From Aureispira sp963837355 (lineage in GTDB: Bacteria; Bacteroidota; Bacteroidia; Chitinophagales; Saprospiraceae), in NCBI GenBank assembly GCA_963837355.1, contig CAWIMY010000009.1:1-64000 (forward strand): 64,000 bases of DNA, given 5' to 3'. The notes beneath the pieces are model-generated. The model was not told the origin of the DNA. It did not search any database and worked only from the letters and a program-made list of their open reading frames with translations. Made by a program: the position numbers and the translations under genes. This document shows positions 19,600 to 27,305 of this stretch, one piece after another; positions within the stretch are counted from its first letter, which is position 1, and every line of letters starts with the position of its first letter.

Positions 19600-19648
19600 T
19601 TTGTATATGTACCATTGTTCCCGTTGGTCACAACGGTACATATACAAA
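19600..19648. repeat. Long perfect-type inverted repeat at the head of the island genes
   Basis: The arms 19600-19618 and 19630-19648 are 19 bases each with a single mismatch, and the loop is 11 bases. An alternative inner hairpin CCGTTG-GTCA-CAACGG lies within. The element ends 15 bases before the first ATG of the nuclease gene. It could be an operator, an RNA leader or a cassette-end recombination site. No T-run follows, so it is not a plain terminator. Confidence 0.7.
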
Positions 19649-19663
19649 TAAAAACAAAAACAG

Positions 19664-20245
19664 ATGAGCACAAGAAGTGCAGAAAGATACAATATCAGGT
19701 TATTTCGACCAATTTGACAAAAGATATTAGAAATTTGTAATTTGGAAAATGATAATGATTCAATTGTAGTTGAAGGTATCGAAGATATTGATGTTGAGAA
19801 TGCGAATGAAAAGACAGCAATCCAATGTAAATATCATGAAAAATCAGTGACAAATTTTGAAGAATTAAAAGCTAAGAAATCCATTAGTCGAGGTGACTTT
19901 GATAAATACATAAAAGAATTAGAAAGTTCAAACTCTATACCTAACACCACTTTATCTATTGAACACAGGTTAAACACTGAGAATGTAAATTTTCAAACTG
20001 TTCAGTCTTTTAAGACACAATCAAGAATTTATGAACTTAAAAAAATGTCCTATAACGATAAGGCATTTAAGAAGGTTGAAGATCAAATTAGAAAAACAAA
20101 ATCTGAACTGACTTTTGCTGAAAATTCAAGTCTAATAGACCGTCAACAGCAAATAATTACTGAATTAAACACGACAAACCTTGTAAGCAACAGTCTCAAT
20201 AACGACTTAATTGCAGCTATGGTTTTATACATCATTTATGAATAA
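19664..20245 (+). pseudogene. Cap4/DUF4297-like nuclease subunit, short and doubly frameshifted
   Basis: The readable frame from 19742 gives VEGIEDIDV followed by TAIQCKYHE. This is the E-x-D ... Q-x-K core of PD-(D/E)xK nucleases of the DUF4297/Cap4 (dsDNA nuclease) family. The N-terminus can be rebuilt from the ATG at 19664-19666 as MSTRSAER, then TISGYFDQFDK in the +1 frame, then ILEICNLENDND back in the first frame. This needs two compensating single-base shifts, near 19690 and 19720. Only about 190 residues result, shorter than typical family members, and the C-terminal part ends abruptly at LIAAMVLYIIYE. It precedes an SMC/Rad50-like ATPase, as in Lamassu (LmuA with LmuB) or ABC-three-component systems. 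It may be a decayed or error-bearing effector subunit. Confidence 0.6.
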
Positions 20246-20289
20246 AGGGAATTTTAAACAACTAGTTAGAACCCTAAGAAATTGGAAAA

Positions 20290-22005
20290 ATGAAGGAGTT
20301 CAAATTAAAGAGGATGCTGTTATTGTCTCTAAAAGAAGACAAGGCGCGAGAAGTAAAATTCAACAGCAAAAGAACGATAATTCTGGGGAGAAATAGTACG
20401 GGGAAATCCTGTTTACTAAAATCTATATATCAAACTTTTGGTGCTGAACCGCAGAACCTTCACCCTAATTGGAGGGATGCAAATGTAATTTCATTAATTG
20501 AATTTTCTATTGACAATGAAACTCTCTACATTTTAAGAAATGGTAAGAGTTACAGTATTTTTGATAATAAAGCAAATCAATTAAAAGCTTTTAGTAAGGT
20601 TTCAGAGTTGTCCGAATATTTTACTTCACTTTTTGATTTTAAAATTCAGTTGCCAAATAAAAAAGGTGAAATAGTAACTCCTCCTCCGGCATACCTATTA
20701 CTACCTTACTATGCTGACCAAGATAAAAGTTGGACGGCAAACTGGTCGTCATTCTCTAGATTATACCTTCCTAATGCTAAAACAAGTATTGTAAATTATC
20801 ATACTGGAATTCGACCTAATAAATATTACGAAGCCAAAAATGAATTAAGCCTAGTTAAGGTTGGAATATCAGAAATAGATAAAGACTTAGCTATTGTGCG
20901 CAGTTTATTAAAAAACTTAAAGGAAAAATTATCTAAGATTGATTTCAATATTGATATTGCAGATTTTAAAATTCAAATAACTGAACTACTTGTGAGCTGT
21001 GAGGTTTTAAACAAATCTCAAAATCAGCTGAAACAAGACTTAACACATCTTTACAATCAAAAAATCAACTTGGAATCTCAACTTATCATAACTCAAAAAA
21101 CTTTAAGTGAGACTAATAGTGATTATGAATTTGCTGTGAATAATTTAGAGGAAGTTGTTTCTTGTCCAAGCTGTGGAGCTGACTATGAAAATAATTTTTC
21201 AGAACGTTTTGGAATAGCAAAAGATGAACAAAGGTGTTTAGATTTAATTATAGAATTAAAAGAAGAATTATCTATTGTTAAGGCTAAAATCGAAAAAACT
21301 AACAACAAGTTTTCAACTAATAATAAAACTATAGTTAATATTCAAAAGCAGTTAGAAAGTAAAAAGGAGAAAGTAAAACTTAAAGATGTTATTGAAAGTG
21401 AGGGTAAAAAGGAAATAAGAAAATTGTTCGAAAGCGAAATTAGTGAATATGAAGAAGAACTGAAATCAAAACTATTACTACAAAAACAATATGAAACAGA
21501 TGTTAAAAGTTTTGAAGACCGTAAAAGGTCAAATAGGATTAAATCAGATTATAGAGAATTAATGTCTCGATTTTTGAAAAAGCTTAATGTTCATTCTTTA
21601 TCTGAGAAATCTTATTCTAGAATTGATGCTAGTATAAAGGAGTCAGGTAGTGCTATGCCAAGAGCTTTAATGGCTTACTACTATAGCATCCTACACACAA
21701 TACGAAAAGAAGGCTCTTCTGCATTTTGTCCTATTGTAATTGATTCTCCAAATCAGCAGGGTCAAGACAGTGAGAATTTACCAATTTTGATAGACTTCAT
21801 TTTATCGGAGCAACCAAAAGACTCACAGCTTATACTTGCACTTGAAGAATTGCCAGATTCTGATAAAATAGAAAAAAGTGATATAATAGAATTGAATGAA
21901 AAAAGAAGTCTCTTACTTAAAGATCAGTTTGAGAAAGTATTTTCCGAAATGAAGCCTTATTTGGAATCTATAATTAATGAAAACGAGGCACAACAAAATG
22001 TATAG
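20290..22005 (+). CDS. Rad50/SMC-like ABC ATPase with zinc hook (Lamassu or ABC-3C type)
   Basis: This 571-residue ATPase is the probable sensor of a nuclease-ATPase defence pair. The Walker A motif GRNSTGKS is at residues 33-40. Long charged coiled-coil segments run at about 175-285 and 315-430. They flank a CPSCG motif at about residue 290, as in Rad50 zinc hooks. A Walker-B-like segment, CPIVIDSPNQQGQD, is near 480-493 and is followed by a conserved D-loop-type region. SDS-type acidic residues after Walker B are atypical, as in the AAA15/DUF3732-like ATPases of defence loci. The ATG at 20290 is chosen because it leads straight into the conserved AREVKFNSKRTIIL strand. The gene lies 44 bases after the nuclease fragment. 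These ATPases are thought to sense DNA ends or phage intermediates and trigger the nuclease; that role is inferred here. Confidence 0.8.
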   Translation: MKEFKLKRMLLLSLKEDKAREVKFNSKRTIILGRNSTGKSCLLKSIYQTFGAEPQNLHPNWRDANVISLIEFSIDNETLYILRNGKSYSIFDNKANQLKAFSKVSELSEYFTSLFDFKIQLPNKKGEIVTPPPAYLLLPYYADQDKSWTANWSSFSRLYLPNAKTSIVNYHTGIRPNKYYEAKNELSLVKVGISEIDKDLAIVRSLLKNLKEKLSKIDFNIDIADFKIQITELLVSCEVLNKSQNQLKQDLTHLYNQKINLESQLIITQKTLSETNSDYEFAVNNLEEVVSCPSCGADYENNFSERFGIAKDEQRCLDLIIELKEELSIVKAKIEKTNNKFSTNNKTIVNIQKQLESKKEKVKLKDVIESEGKKEIRKLFESEISEYEEELKSKLLLQKQYETDVKSFEDRKRSNRIKSDYRELMSRFLKKLNVHSLSEKSYSRIDASIKESGSAMPRALMAYYYSILHTIRKEGSSAFCPIVIDSPNQQGQDSENLPILIDFILSEQPKDSQLILALEELPDSDKIEKSDIIELNEKRSLLLKDQFEKVFSEMKPYLESIINENEAQQNV

Positions 22006-22032
22006 TGCATACCTGCGGGATACGCACCATAC
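22000..22032. repeat. Cassette-end-like hairpin after the ATPase gene
   Basis: The arms 22000-22011 and 22021-22032 (12 bases, two wobble differences, 9-base loop CCTGCGGGA) start at the stop codon of the ATPase gene. No T-run follows. It is one of a series of hairpins placed directly behind island genes. Confidence 0.55.
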
Positions 22033-22068
22033 ACGAAACATTGTGCACAATATCCGAACAGAACGCAA

Positions 22069-22296
22069 ATGAAAGAAAATAAAGATAGAGTTATAATTGC
22101 GAGTGACGTAAATGAACGTGATGGAATTGGGGTTGAAATCTATCGAAATGACGAATTGATTGCGGAAATATTTAGAGACGACACAGAAAAAACAAGAACA
22201 ATACGGATTTTCAAGGAAAATATCTCACTTGAATTAATGGAGGAATGCATTCAGACCTATAAAAAAGAAATTCCTTGGGATTTCATAAATGACTAA
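22069..22296 (+). CDS. Small hypothetical protein (75 residues)
   Basis: I do not recognise this protein. It is acidic, with no membrane segment or signal peptide. It contains RVIIASDVNERDGIGVEIY and ELIAEIFRDDTEKTRTIRIF, predicted as beta strands, then a helix ending in KKEIPWDFIND. Small stand-alone proteins of this shape, made of a beta meander plus one helix, are frequent in Bacteroidota accessory islands. It is tightly followed by a 38-codon ORF (2-base gap) and lies between two defence genes, so it may be a cassette of its own. No function is proposed. Confidence 0.55.
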   Translation: MKENKDRVIIASDVNERDGIGVEIYRNDELIAEIFRDDTEKTRTIRIFKENISLELMEECIQTYKKEIPWDFIND

Positions 22297-22298
22297 CA

Positions 22299-22415
22299 AT
22301 GGATAAAGACAAAAAAAAAGATATTGGTTATGCAATCGCCAAAGCTGGACTTGGGTCAATTCCATTAGTCGGAGTTGCCGCTTCTGAACTTTTGCAACTA
22401 ATTGTAAAATCCTAA
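22299..22415 (+). CDS. 38-residue peptide with one hydrophobic segment, possibly a truncated effector N-terminus
   Basis: The frame ATG(22299) to TAA(22413-22415) encodes a basic head (MDKDKKKDIG) and a glycine-rich hydrophobic stretch (AKAGLGSIPLVGVAASELLQLIV). This resembles the N-terminal segment of larger bacterial immune effectors in which an xSIPxVGxxxSELxxLIV-like stretch precedes more domains. Here translation stops right after it and the next gene starts 11 bases on. It is either a genuine small membrane peptide, perhaps toxic, or the stump of a larger gene replaced by recombination. Recognition of the segment is from memory of such proteins and is not secure. Confidence 0.4.
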   Translation: MDKDKKKDIGYAIAKAGLGSIPLVGVAASELLQLIVKS

Positions 22416-22425
22416 ACACAAAAAT

Positions 22426-24117
22426 ATGCAATCTGGTAATAGTAAAATAGAAGATCTTTTCAATGCTGATAGAATATTCAATGTTCCCAAATATCAACGA
22501 GCATATACTTGGACTATTGAAAATTTAACCGATTTCTTGACTGATTTATTAAATCATAGAGGAGAGAAAAGTTACTTTTTAGGAACTTTTCTTTTTCACC
22601 AAAAAGGCAATAGAGGTGATTATGAAGTAATTGATATAGTAGATGGGCAACAAAGGCTAACCACTACAATTTTATTTCAAAAAGAACTTATTACACTTTT
22701 ACAATCCAAAAAATCTACAAAAATTACAGAAAAAACTTATGGCAGATTTGTAAAAGATAGAGATAGAGTTTATAAACTTGACCTTGAAAATGATGATGAA
22801 ACATTTCTCCACAACTCAATATTAGACGGAGAAGAAGTAACAAATATTGAAACACCTTCTCAAAAGAAACTTTTGGCAGCCCAGACTTTTTTTAGAGCAG
22901 AATTGTCAAAACTGGAACAACCAAAGTTGGAACAAATTTTTGAAGTTTTATCTAAAGCAGATATTATTCTGTATGTAGTAAATCAAATATCCGATGCTAC
23001 ACAAATATTTGAATTGTTAAATGACAGAGGTCGTAGACTCTCTCCTCTCGAAGGAATAAAAAGTTTCTTAATGTACAAAATTAGTTCTTTGAGATTAAAG
23101 GAATTTGAACAGCCAATCAATGATATTCAAGGTAATTTTTCTTCAATTTATAGACTTATTGAACAATACTCTATAAACGAAAATGAAGTACTTAGATTCC
23201 ATACAATTGCTTTTGAAAAAACCAAAATAGAAGATTACAACAAACCTACTGTATATATTAAGAGCAAAATTCATTCAATGTTTGATAGTTCTGTTCCTGA
23301 CAATGAAATTAAGACAGAAATCGTGAACTATGTAAAAAGATTAAAAAAGAGCTTTGATATTTACAAAAACATAAAAACTAATTCTCTTAAAAGTAAAACC
23401 CTAGACAAGTTCTTTATGATTGGTCGAGTAAATCCTTTTTACCCTTTCTTAATGATTATTTATGACAGCGATAAATCAAAACTTGAGAACTTCATCTACC
23501 ATCTCAATAAATTTACATTTAAAGCTGCAATGATTGGCTTACAAAATAAAAATGAAAGTTTTTATCGAAATATAAGAGATAATCATGACCTTTTCGAAGT
23601 ATTCAAAGCCCCTGTAATGTCGAATTGGTGGAATATGAACGCTCGATTTGATAATGCCTTAACTTACACGAACTTTTATGAGTATGTAAATAAAAATATA
23701 GTAAAATACATCCTCTTTGAGTATGAAAATTCATTGCGTCAAACTAAAGGTTATCCACTTTTAACTATAAAAAATTATTTTGAGACTGATGAAAGGGCTA
23801 AATTCAGCATAGAACATATTACTGCTCAAAAAAGTAAGGAATTGTTATTTGATGATGACTTTAAAGAAAACTATTTACATTCTTTAGGTAACCTTGTAAT
23901 AGATAGCAAAGCACCAAATTCAAGCAAAGGGAACAATAATGTTGATCAAAAAATAATAGAATACAATAAAGCTCCAATAATGTCACAAAACGAGCTTAAT
24001 GGGAAAACTGTAAACTGGTCATCTTTAGAAGAAGTAAAACAGTTTATAAGTGACAGAAATAAAGAACTTATTAAATTCGTCCAAACATTGGCTGGAATTG
24101 AAACCTTGATTGAGTAA
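22426..24117 (+). CDS. GmrSD-like DUF262-DUF1524 protein
   Basis: This 563-residue fusion has the N-terminal DUF262 (ParB/sulfiredoxin-like, GmrS type) domain and the C-terminal DUF1524 HNH nuclease (GmrD type) in one chain. DUF262 marks are VPKYQRAYTW (about 20-29), the nucleotide-binding DIVDGQQRLTTT (about 68-79) and LNDRGRRLSPLEGIKSFL (about 199-216). The HNH part has FSIEHITAQ at about 458-466 and HSLGNLVIDSKAPNSSKGN. Known relatives are type IV-like restriction enzymes that cut phage DNA with modified bases, often using NTP binding in DUF262 as a switch. The His-Asn arrangement for catalysis is intact. It is a single-gene unit in the AT-rich island, with a hairpin behind it. The modified-DNA target is inference from the family. 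Confidence 0.88.
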   Translation: MQSGNSKIEDLFNADRIFNVPKYQRAYTWTIENLTDFLTDLLNHRGEKSYFLGTFLFHQKGNRGDYEVIDIVDGQQRLTTTILFQKELITLLQSKKSTKITEKTYGRFVKDRDRVYKLDLENDDETFLHNSILDGEEVTNIETPSQKKLLAAQTFFRAELSKLEQPKLEQIFEVLSKADIILYVVNQISDATQIFELLNDRGRRLSPLEGIKSFLMYKISSLRLKEFEQPINDIQGNFSSIYRLIEQYSINENEVLRFHTIAFEKTKIEDYNKPTVYIKSKIHSMFDSSVPDNEIKTEIVNYVKRLKKSFDIYKNIKTNSLKSKTLDKFFMIGRVNPFYPFLMIIYDSDKSKLENFIYHLNKFTFKAAMIGLQNKNESFYRNIRDNHDLFEVFKAPVMSNWWNMNARFDNALTYTNFYEYVNKNIVKYILFEYENSLRQTKGYPLLTIKNYFETDERAKFSIEHITAQKSKELLFDDDFKENYLHSLGNLVIDSKAPNSSKGNNNVDQKIIEYNKAPIMSQNELNGKTVNWSSLEEVKQFISDRNKELIKFVQTLAGIETLIE

Positions 24118-24128
24118 AAACTGCGCAG

Positions 24129-24190
24129 AACAATGGCTATGCGCACATGCTCCTTCGTCGCACGATCGCATAGCCGACCCGTTCGAGTCC
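24129..24190. repeat. Cassette-spacer repeat a
   Basis: It starts AACAATGGCTATGCG (24129-24143). Its GGCTATGCG pairs perfectly with CGCATAGCC (24167-24175), and it ends GCCGACCCGTTCGAGTCC (24173-24190). The start resembles those of three other spacers in the island and the end nearly matches the end of repeat d (27992-28009). It lies 12 bases after the DUF262 gene. Confidence 0.65.
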
Positions 24191-24225
24191 AATGCAATGA
24201 CGACACAACAAACGACATAGACAAT

Positions 24226-25611
24226 ATGAAAAAATTTGACCTTAACATAGAAAAGATACTGGAGAACTGGGAAACTTCTCATGCAGTTAGAGAACTTATT
24301 GCAAATGCTCTTGACGAACAACTTCTGACAAAGTCAAAGGAAGTTGAAATTTTCAAAAATGGAAATTCATGGTTAATTCGAGACTTCGGACGTGGGCTAC
24401 AATACACACATTTGACTCAAAATGAAAACCAAGAAAAACTAAAGAACACAAGTGTCATTGGAAAATTTGGAATTGGTTTAAAAGATGCATTGGCGACATT
24501 CGATAGAAAAAAAATTAATGTGATTGCCAAATCGAAACATAGCCAAATCACTATTGAAAAATATGAGAAGGAAGGCTTTAAAGATATTGTCACCCTTCAT
24601 GCAATTATTGAAGACCCAATAGACACCAACTTCATAGGAACAGAATTTGAACTTGTTGGTGCTACTGACAAGGACATTGAAGAGGCAAAGAGTCTATTCT
24701 TAAAATTCTCAGGTGAACAGATAATTGAGTCTACCAAACAGGGACAGGTAGTTGAAAAAAAGGGCAAACTTGGAAATATCTATATCAATGGTGTTAAAGT
24801 AGCAGAAGAAGCGAACTTTCTATTCAGTTACAATATAACCGTAATGAATGCCGCAATTAAAAAAACTCTGAATAGAGAAAGAACAAATGTTGGAAGAAGT
24901 GCTTATACGGAATCGGTGAAGAAAATTTTATTGGCTTCGGCTTCTAAAGATGTTGCTGAAATACTTGCAAAGGATTTGACAAACATAAATCGTGGGACAG
25001 CACATGACGAACTTACTTGGATAGATGTTCAAGAACATTCAGTAAAAATACTAAACCAGCAAGAAAAATATTTATTTGTAACGTCTTTGGAAGCAATGCA
25101 GTATCCAGATATGATTGACCAAGCAAGAAATAGTGGGCATAAAATAATTACAATCCCAGAAAATTTAAAATACAAAATTCAAGGATCGATAGATTTATCG
25201 GGCAACCCAATAGTTGATATTGGACAATTTGTTTCAAACTACAATGACAGTTTCGATTTCACTTTTATAGACCCAAACAAATTGAACGATAAGGAAAAAG
25301 CTATTTATAAGCTAACTCCGAAAATAATTGAATTATTCGGTGGACAACCGAAAAAAGTAAAATCAATTAGGATTTCCTCGACAATGCGAAAAGACTTTTT
25401 TGCAGATGTTGAAACCTTAGGTTGTTGGGACGAAGCAATAAGTTCAATTGTTTTATCTCGTAAGACTTTAAAAACAATTTCTGACTATTCAGGGACATTA
25501 ATTCATGAGCTAATCCATGCTAAAACTGGACAAGACGATGTAACAAGAGCATTTGAAAGTTCATTGACGGAAACTATTGGAAAACTATGCGGACACATAG
25601 TGGAAAAATAA
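24226..25611 (+). CDS. GHKL (Hsp90/MutL-type) ATPase fused to a HELIH metallopeptidase-like domain
   Basis: This is a 461-residue protein. The start is set at the ATG at 24226, since the codons above it lie in repeat a. The N-terminal third is a GHKL ATPase: N-box VRELIANALDE (22-31), G1 DFGRG (53-57) and G2 VIGKFGIGLKDA (77-88). A transducer-like middle follows (NRERTNVGRSAYTESVK). The C-terminus holds HELIH (427-431) with a candidate third zinc ligand, Glu444, in RAFESSLTE. The whole looks like an ATP-driven sensor coupled to a zinc peptidase, an architecture I associate with uncharacterised bacterial conflict genes. No signal peptide or membrane segment is seen, so it should act in the cytosol. 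It lies between GmrSD-like and viperin genes, each separated by spacer repeats. Function is inferred as defence; substrate unknown. Confidence 0.75.
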   Translation: MKKFDLNIEKILENWETSHAVRELIANALDEQLLTKSKEVEIFKNGNSWLIRDFGRGLQYTHLTQNENQEKLKNTSVIGKFGIGLKDALATFDRKKINVIAKSKHSQITIEKYEKEGFKDIVTLHAIIEDPIDTNFIGTEFELVGATDKDIEEAKSLFLKFSGEQIIESTKQGQVVEKKGKLGNIYINGVKVAEEANFLFSYNITVMNAAIKKTLNRERTNVGRSAYTESVKKILLASASKDVAEILAKDLTNINRGTAHDELTWIDVQEHSVKILNQQEKYLFVTSLEAMQYPDMIDQARNSGHKIITIPENLKYKIQGSIDLSGNPIVDIGQFVSNYNDSFDFTFIDPNKLNDKEKAIYKLTPKIIELFGGQPKKVKSIRISSTMRKDFFADVETLGCWDEAISSIVLSRKTLKTISDYSGTLIHELIHAKTGQDDVTRAFESSLTETIGKLCGHIVEK

Positions 25612-25622
25612 GCACTAGGCAT

Positions 25623-25736
25623 AACAAAAGCTATACGTAATGCGGGTTTTGGTGCTAAATTGAAAGTAAATGAATATTAACAAATATTTCGGTAGGCGGA
25701 CAGTGAAGTGCTTTCTAATCCCGCACTACGCATAGC
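25623..25736. repeat. Cassette-spacer repeat b
   Basis: It starts AACAAAAGCTATACG, 12 bases after the GHKL gene. The 17-base arm at 25630-25646 pairs with 25720-25736 with only two wobble-type differences. The 73-base loop shows no gene. The overall plan (long stem, variable loop, placed right behind a stop codon) resembles integron attC sites, but I do not find the canonical GTTRRRY core. Confidence 0.65.
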
Positions 25737-25763
25737 CAAACTATTGTAAACAATTAAAAAAGA

Positions 25764-26630
25764 ATGGAAAAAGACTCAATTCCAGCAATCAATTTTCATA
25801 TTTGGAAATATTGTAATTTCAAATGCAAGTTTTGCTTTGCAACTTATGAAGATGAACGGGAACTTTATAGGCAAAAATCATATCTCTCTGAAAATGAGAT
25901 GTTGCGTATTATTGACGAAATTTCAAAGCAAGGTATAGATAAAATAACATTTGCAGGAGGTGAGCCTATGTTATGCAAATGGTTGCCAAATCTTATTAAA
26001 CACGCAAAGGAAGTCGGTCTAACTACAATGATTGTTACTAACGGCTACTTGCTGACAGAAAAGTGGATTAAGGAGCAAAATGGAAATTTGGATTGGATAA
26101 CGCTTAGCATTGATAGTATTGATAATGAAAATCAACTTACTATTGGGCGTTCTAGCGGAAAAAAGGTTATTGGTAAGGACGAATATCTAGAAAAAATAAA
26201 CTGGATTAAAAGTAACGGAATAAGATTTAAGCTAAATACTGTTGTTTGTTCTGCAAATCTCTCAGATAATATGTCGGATTTTATTATTATTATAAAGCCT
26301 GAACGATGGAAGATATTTCAGGTATTACCTATGATTGGGCAAAACGATAATCATATTGAAGAGCTATTGATTTCAAAACAAGATTTTGAAAGCTATATTA
26401 ATAGGCACAGGATAGTTGAGGATTTCAACATTAAGGTTATTCCCGAAGACAATGACTTGATGACGGGTAGCTATTTAATGATTGACCCACAAGGCAGGCT
26501 TTATGATAACGTAGAGGGTAAATATCATTATAGCGAGCCTATTTTGAAGGTTGGGTTTGAAATAGCAAGACAACAAGTAACAGTTCATAAAAATAAATTC
26601 ACAGACCGAAAAGGTTTGTACAACTGGTAA
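25764..26630 (+). CDS. Prokaryotic viperin (antiviral radical SAM nucleotide dehydratase)
   Basis: This 288-residue radical SAM enzyme resembles prokaryotic viperins, which use SAM and a 4Fe-4S cluster to turn NTPs into 3'-deoxy-3',4'-didehydro-NTPs that end viral RNA synthesis. The N-terminus AINFHIWKYCNFKCKFCF holds the CxxxCxxC cluster motif (Cys17, Cys21, Cys24). The SAM-binding TFAGGEP is at 62-68. VTNGYLL, SIDSIDNENQLTIGR and the family-type KIFQVLPMIGQND (about 185-198) follow. The C-terminus ends in FTDRKGLYNW, close to the terminal aromatic tail of the family. There is no nucleotide kinase neighbour as in some viperin loci. It is monocistronic within an AT-rich island of defence genes. 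Which NTP it uses cannot be read from sequence. Confidence 0.88.
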   Translation: MEKDSIPAINFHIWKYCNFKCKFCFATYEDERELYRQKSYLSENEMLRIIDEISKQGIDKITFAGGEPMLCKWLPNLIKHAKEVGLTTMIVTNGYLLTEKWIKEQNGNLDWITLSIDSIDNENQLTIGRSSGKKVIGKDEYLEKINWIKSNGIRFKLNTVVCSANLSDNMSDFIIIIKPERWKIFQVLPMIGQNDNHIEELLISKQDFESYINRHRIVEDFNIKVIPEDNDLMTGSYLMIDPQGRLYDNVEGKYHYSEPILKVGFEIARQQVTVHKNKFTDRKGLYNW

Positions 26631-26659
26631 ACCTTTAATCACTTATAAACTAAATAAAA

Positions 26660-26803
26660 ATGAGTAAAAAAATCAGTCCGAAGGATAATCAGTCCAATCA
26701 GCAAAACCCTAACAAAGGGACTAATAAACAATATGACCAAGCGCAGGGCAACAAGGGAAAACAACAAAACCCCAATAAAAATCGGAACGGACAAAAGAAG
26801 TAA
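26660..26803 (+). CDS. Small Asn/Gln/Lys-rich protein (47 residues)
   Basis: The frame from ATG(26660) to TAA(26801-26803) encodes MSKKISPKDNQSNQQNPNK followed by KQYDQAQGNKGKQQNPNK and NRNGQKK. It is very hydrophilic and basic, probably disordered. Similar short Asn/Gln-rich proteins are common in Bacteroidota, with no known role. It lies 29 bases after viperin and could be co-transcribed. Its stop codon is the first part of spacer repeat c. Confidence 0.5.
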   Translation: MSKKISPKDNQSNQQNPNKGTNKQYDQAQGNKGKQQNPNKNRNGQKK

Positions 26804-26875
26804 CACTGGCTACAACAATGTATATGCGACTGCCACTGGCGTAATACGGGCATACAGTGCACATACGCCCCGTTA
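26802..26875. repeat. Cassette-spacer repeat c
   Basis: It starts AACACTGGCTACAAC (26802-26816), resembling repeats a, b and d. Internal pairing is weaker (GGCGTA with TACGCC; ACGGG with CCCGT). It shares the position rule of the others by beginning at the stop codon of the preceding gene. Confidence 0.5.
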
Positions 26876-27305
26876 TATGAAAGCATCAGAAAATATAAAC
26901 AGTTGCATTTTCTCATAAAACTATAAACTATGATTAATATAATTTTAATTAATAAATACTGATTGTAGATTCACATTGCTCAATTCGAAAGCTTTCCACT
27001 TATCATAGAAAAGTTGTATTAACCCCGTTTACCCAATTATATTTTATATATAAATATATTATAACTCATGCACGACAACCAATGATTAGCGTTTTTCTAG
27101 TGAGTAAAGTACACTTTATGATGAAAAAAAAATTTAATAATAACAAAATATAGATTATGCAAAAAGACTTGCTAAAAAGATTAAAAGAGAACAAAACCTC
27201 TCGCACTCTCAGGCTTTAACCAAATCGCTAAAATTTAGGATTCAGTAATTGGAATCACTTCCTAAATAAAACACAAATAATTTAGACTCTATAAAAAATG
27301 TTTCA
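26876..27305. other. AT-rich spacer with no clear gene
   Basis: About 430 bases of very AT-rich DNA. A 20-codon frame at 27157 (MQKDLLKRLKENKTSRTLRL) followed by a shifted SHSQALTKSLKF could be the stump of a helix-turn-helix (XRE-like) gene. I could not rebuild a convincing domain, so I leave it as non-coding. Confidence 0.35.

Noticed and set aside
20211..20396. A 61-codon frame (MNKGNFKQLV...) at the start of the ATPase gene
   Set aside because: It overlaps the first 100 bases of the ATPase gene in another frame, and the ATPase frame holds the conserved strand and Walker A motif.
27157..27290. Possible XRE-type helix-turn-helix gene stump
   Set aside because: Only about 20 codons are open, and joining the next frame gives a weak, incomplete helix-turn-helix; too little to support a gene.
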